Of a stretch of 35,606 nt of DNA, positions 34,263-35,606 are shown piece by piece. Source of the stretch: Verrucomicrobiota bacterium (GTDB lineage: Bacteria > Verrucomicrobiota > Verrucomicrobiia > Opitutales > UBA953); assembly GCA_030831965.1 (NCBI GenBank), contig JAURJZ010000029.1, forward strand, positions 1-35,606, given 5' to 3'. The translations under genes and the position numbers were made by a program. Under the pieces are notes generated by a model that worked only from the letters and a program-made list of their open reading frames with translations, did not search any database and was not told the DNA's origin. The stretch's first letter is position 1, and each line of letters starts with the position of its first letter.

Positions 34263-35411
34263 ATGCCCGACGTCCTCCTGTTCGCCGCTCCCACCGTCAA
34301 CGCCGACATGCGCTGGTTCTCGCGCTTCAAGGCCGGCGACCCCTTCCCCGCCTTCTCCCACCGCGGCAAAAAGGTCGGCCTCCTCCCCCTCCTCGAGGTC
34401 GGGCGCGCCAAGACCGAGTCGGACTTCGACACCGTCCTCAACCTCACCGAGATGATCAAGGAGGCCCGCGCCAAGGACCCGAAGGCCGGCGTCGCCGAGG
34501 TCATCGCCCTCGCCGCCAAGGCCCGCGGCATCCGCCGCTTCACCGTGCCCCATGACTTCCCGGCCGGACTCTGGGAGCGCCTCCGCGAGCTCGGCCTCAG
34601 GCTCGAGCTGCCCGGCAAGGGACGCGACGAGCGCGCCGTGCCCCAGGTCTTTCCCGGCCGCGCCCTCAAGGACAAGGCCGACGCCGCGGGCGTCGCCGCC
34701 GGCAACCGCGGCTCCTCCGCCGCCTTCAGCGCCGTCGAGCGCATCCTCCGCGCCTCCACCATCAAGGGCAAGTGGGTCCGCTGGAAGGGGCGCATCCTCA
34801 CCGCCGAGGACCTCCACGCCGCCGCCCACCGGGCCGTCCTCGAGGTCGGCTGCATCAACGACCACGGCCTCATCATCGCGCCCGGCGACCAGGCCGTCGA
34901 CTGCCACGCCGCGGGCACCGGGCCCGTGCCCGCCCACCAGCCGATCGTGGTCGACATCTACCCGCGCCACCTCGCCACCGGCCTCTACGGCGACATGACC
35001 CGCACCTACCTCAAGGGCAAGGCCTCCCCCGAGCGCCGCCGCATGATCCAGACCGTCAAGGACGCCCATGCCGCCGCCCTCAGGACCCTCCGCGCCGGCG
35101 TCACCGGCGCCGCCGTCTACGCCGCCGCGGCCGACCTCATCAAGGCCCGCGGCTACTTCACCGGGAAGAAGGCGGGCACCTACGTCGGCTTCTTCCACGG
35201 CCTCGGCCACGGCCTCGGGTTCGACATCCACGAGTCGCCCTATCTCTCCCCCGCCGCCCACCAGCCCCTCGAGGCCGGCCATGTCATCACCATCGAGCCC
35301 GGACTCTATTACCCGGGTCTCGGCGGCTGCCGCTTCGAGGACGTCGCCCTCGTCACCAAGACCGGCCACCGGCTCCTCTCCCGCCACCCCTACGCCTGGG
35401 AGATTCCCTGA
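34263..35411 (+). CDS. M24-family metallopeptidase (Xaa-Pro aminopeptidase-like)
   Basis: This 382-residue protein has an N-terminal creatinase-like domain (about 1-150) and a pita-bread catalytic domain with the five expected metal ligands: D231 (VVDIYP), D244 (GDMTRTYL), H316 (FHGLGHGLG), E345 (IEPGLYY) and E359 (GGCRFEDV). It probably cleaves N-terminal residues next to proline, although M24 members also include creatinase-type enzymes. The start ATG at 34263 directly follows a pyrimidine-rich repeat with no Shine-Dalgarno. The next gene starts one base after its stop. Confidence 0.85.
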   Translation: MPDVLLFAAPTVNADMRWFSRFKAGDPFPAFSHRGKKVGLLPLLEVGRAKTESDFDTVLNLTEMIKEARAKDPKAGVAEVIALAAKARGIRRFTVPHDFPAGLWERLRELGLRLELPGKGRDERAVPQVFPGRALKDKADAAGVAAGNRGSSAAFSAVERILRASTIKGKWVRWKGRILTAEDLHAAAHRAVLEVGCINDHGLIIAPGDQAVDCHAAGTGPVPAHQPIVVDIYPRHLATGLYGDMTRTYLKGKASPERRRMIQTVKDAHAAALRTLRAGVTGAAVYAAAADLIKARGYFTGKKAGTYVGFFHGLGHGLGFDIHESPYLSPAAHQPLEAGHVITIEPGLYYPGLGGCRFEDVALVTKTGHRLLSRHPYAWEIP

Positions 35412-35412
35412 G

Positions 35413-35606
35413 ATGGCCCGGGCGCGGGGCAGGGCGGGATCCCACACGACCCTCATCGAGGCCGCCGTCCCCCTCGTCCGCCGCCTCGACCGCCTCGGCC
35501 GCGTCTCCCGCGGCATGATCGAGGCCGGCATCGGCGCCCGCGGCCACGCCGTCAAGGTCGCCGCCCTTCCCGGCTGCCTCCGCCTCACGGTTGTATCCAA
35601 AGGCTC
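35413..35606 (+). CDS. DUF2103-like predicted metal-binding protein (partial, 3' end beyond window)
   Basis: An ATG one base after the M24 stop opens a frame that runs to the window edge (64 codons plus two bases). The text GSHTTLIEAAVPLVRRL, then a basic-glycine stretch and a CLRLTVVSKG strand, follows the layout of short DUF2103 proteins, which are predicted metal-binding proteins of unknown role. The 1-base gap suggests co-translation with the peptidase. The identification is tentative because only the N-terminal part is visible. Confidence 0.5.
   Translation, partial: MARARGRAGSHTTLIEAAVPLVRRLDRLGRVSRGMIEAGIGARGHAVKVAALPGCLRLTVVSKG

Overview
This 35.6 kb window is a gene-dense, mostly very GC-rich stretch of a bacterial chromosome. 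Two traits suggest the Planctomycetota/Verrucomicrobiota/Chlamydiota (PVC) superphylum, most likely Verrucomicrobiota: a 1650-residue PVC-type dehydrogenase/cytochrome c fusion, and the near absence of Shine-Dalgarno sequences before start codons. This assignment is inference; the window has no rRNA or other decisive marker. I see no phage, plasmid, transposase, CRISPR array or recognisable defence island.

Left part (1-6067). Two tandem paralogous PP-loop ATPase genes (the first cut by the window edge) read leftwards. They diverge from a tightly coupled rightward operon: a HemX/CcsA-like membrane protein, glutamyl-tRNA reductase (hemA), a sigma-54-dependent response regulator and a PstS-like periplasmic binding protein. 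A tRNA-Gly(GCC) gene and a bidirectional hairpin terminator follow.

Middle left (6089-11533), leftward strand. mnmE and mnmG (wobble-uridine tRNA modification) are followed by a PhoB/PhoR-like two-component system. Upstream of phoB lies an 11-bp-periodic GGTTAC array that looks like a Pho box. Two parS-like palindromes, one between mnmG and phoB and one inside mnmG, suggest that the replication origin is not far away. About three quarters of mnmG has a much lower GC content than everything around it.

Middle (11627-20438), mainly rightward. A diaminopimelate-decarboxylase-family gene, a Cys/Met-metabolism-type PLP enzyme and the giant PVC dehydrogenase fusion are followed by two small divergent genes of unknown function, one for an exported protein and one for a membrane protein.

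Right (20500-35606). A TetR regulator heads a complete tripartite ABC efflux operon (permease, ATPase, membrane fusion protein, outer membrane factor). Next come gnd (leftward) and gltB (rightward), then miaB, a small membrane protein, a repeat-rich noncoding stretch, tRNA-Gly(TCC) (leftward), an M24 peptidase and the start of a DUF2103-like gene. The noncoding stretches at 25337-25531, 33507-33959 and 34085-34262 share repeated C-rich words and hairpins and look like members of one interspersed repeat family.
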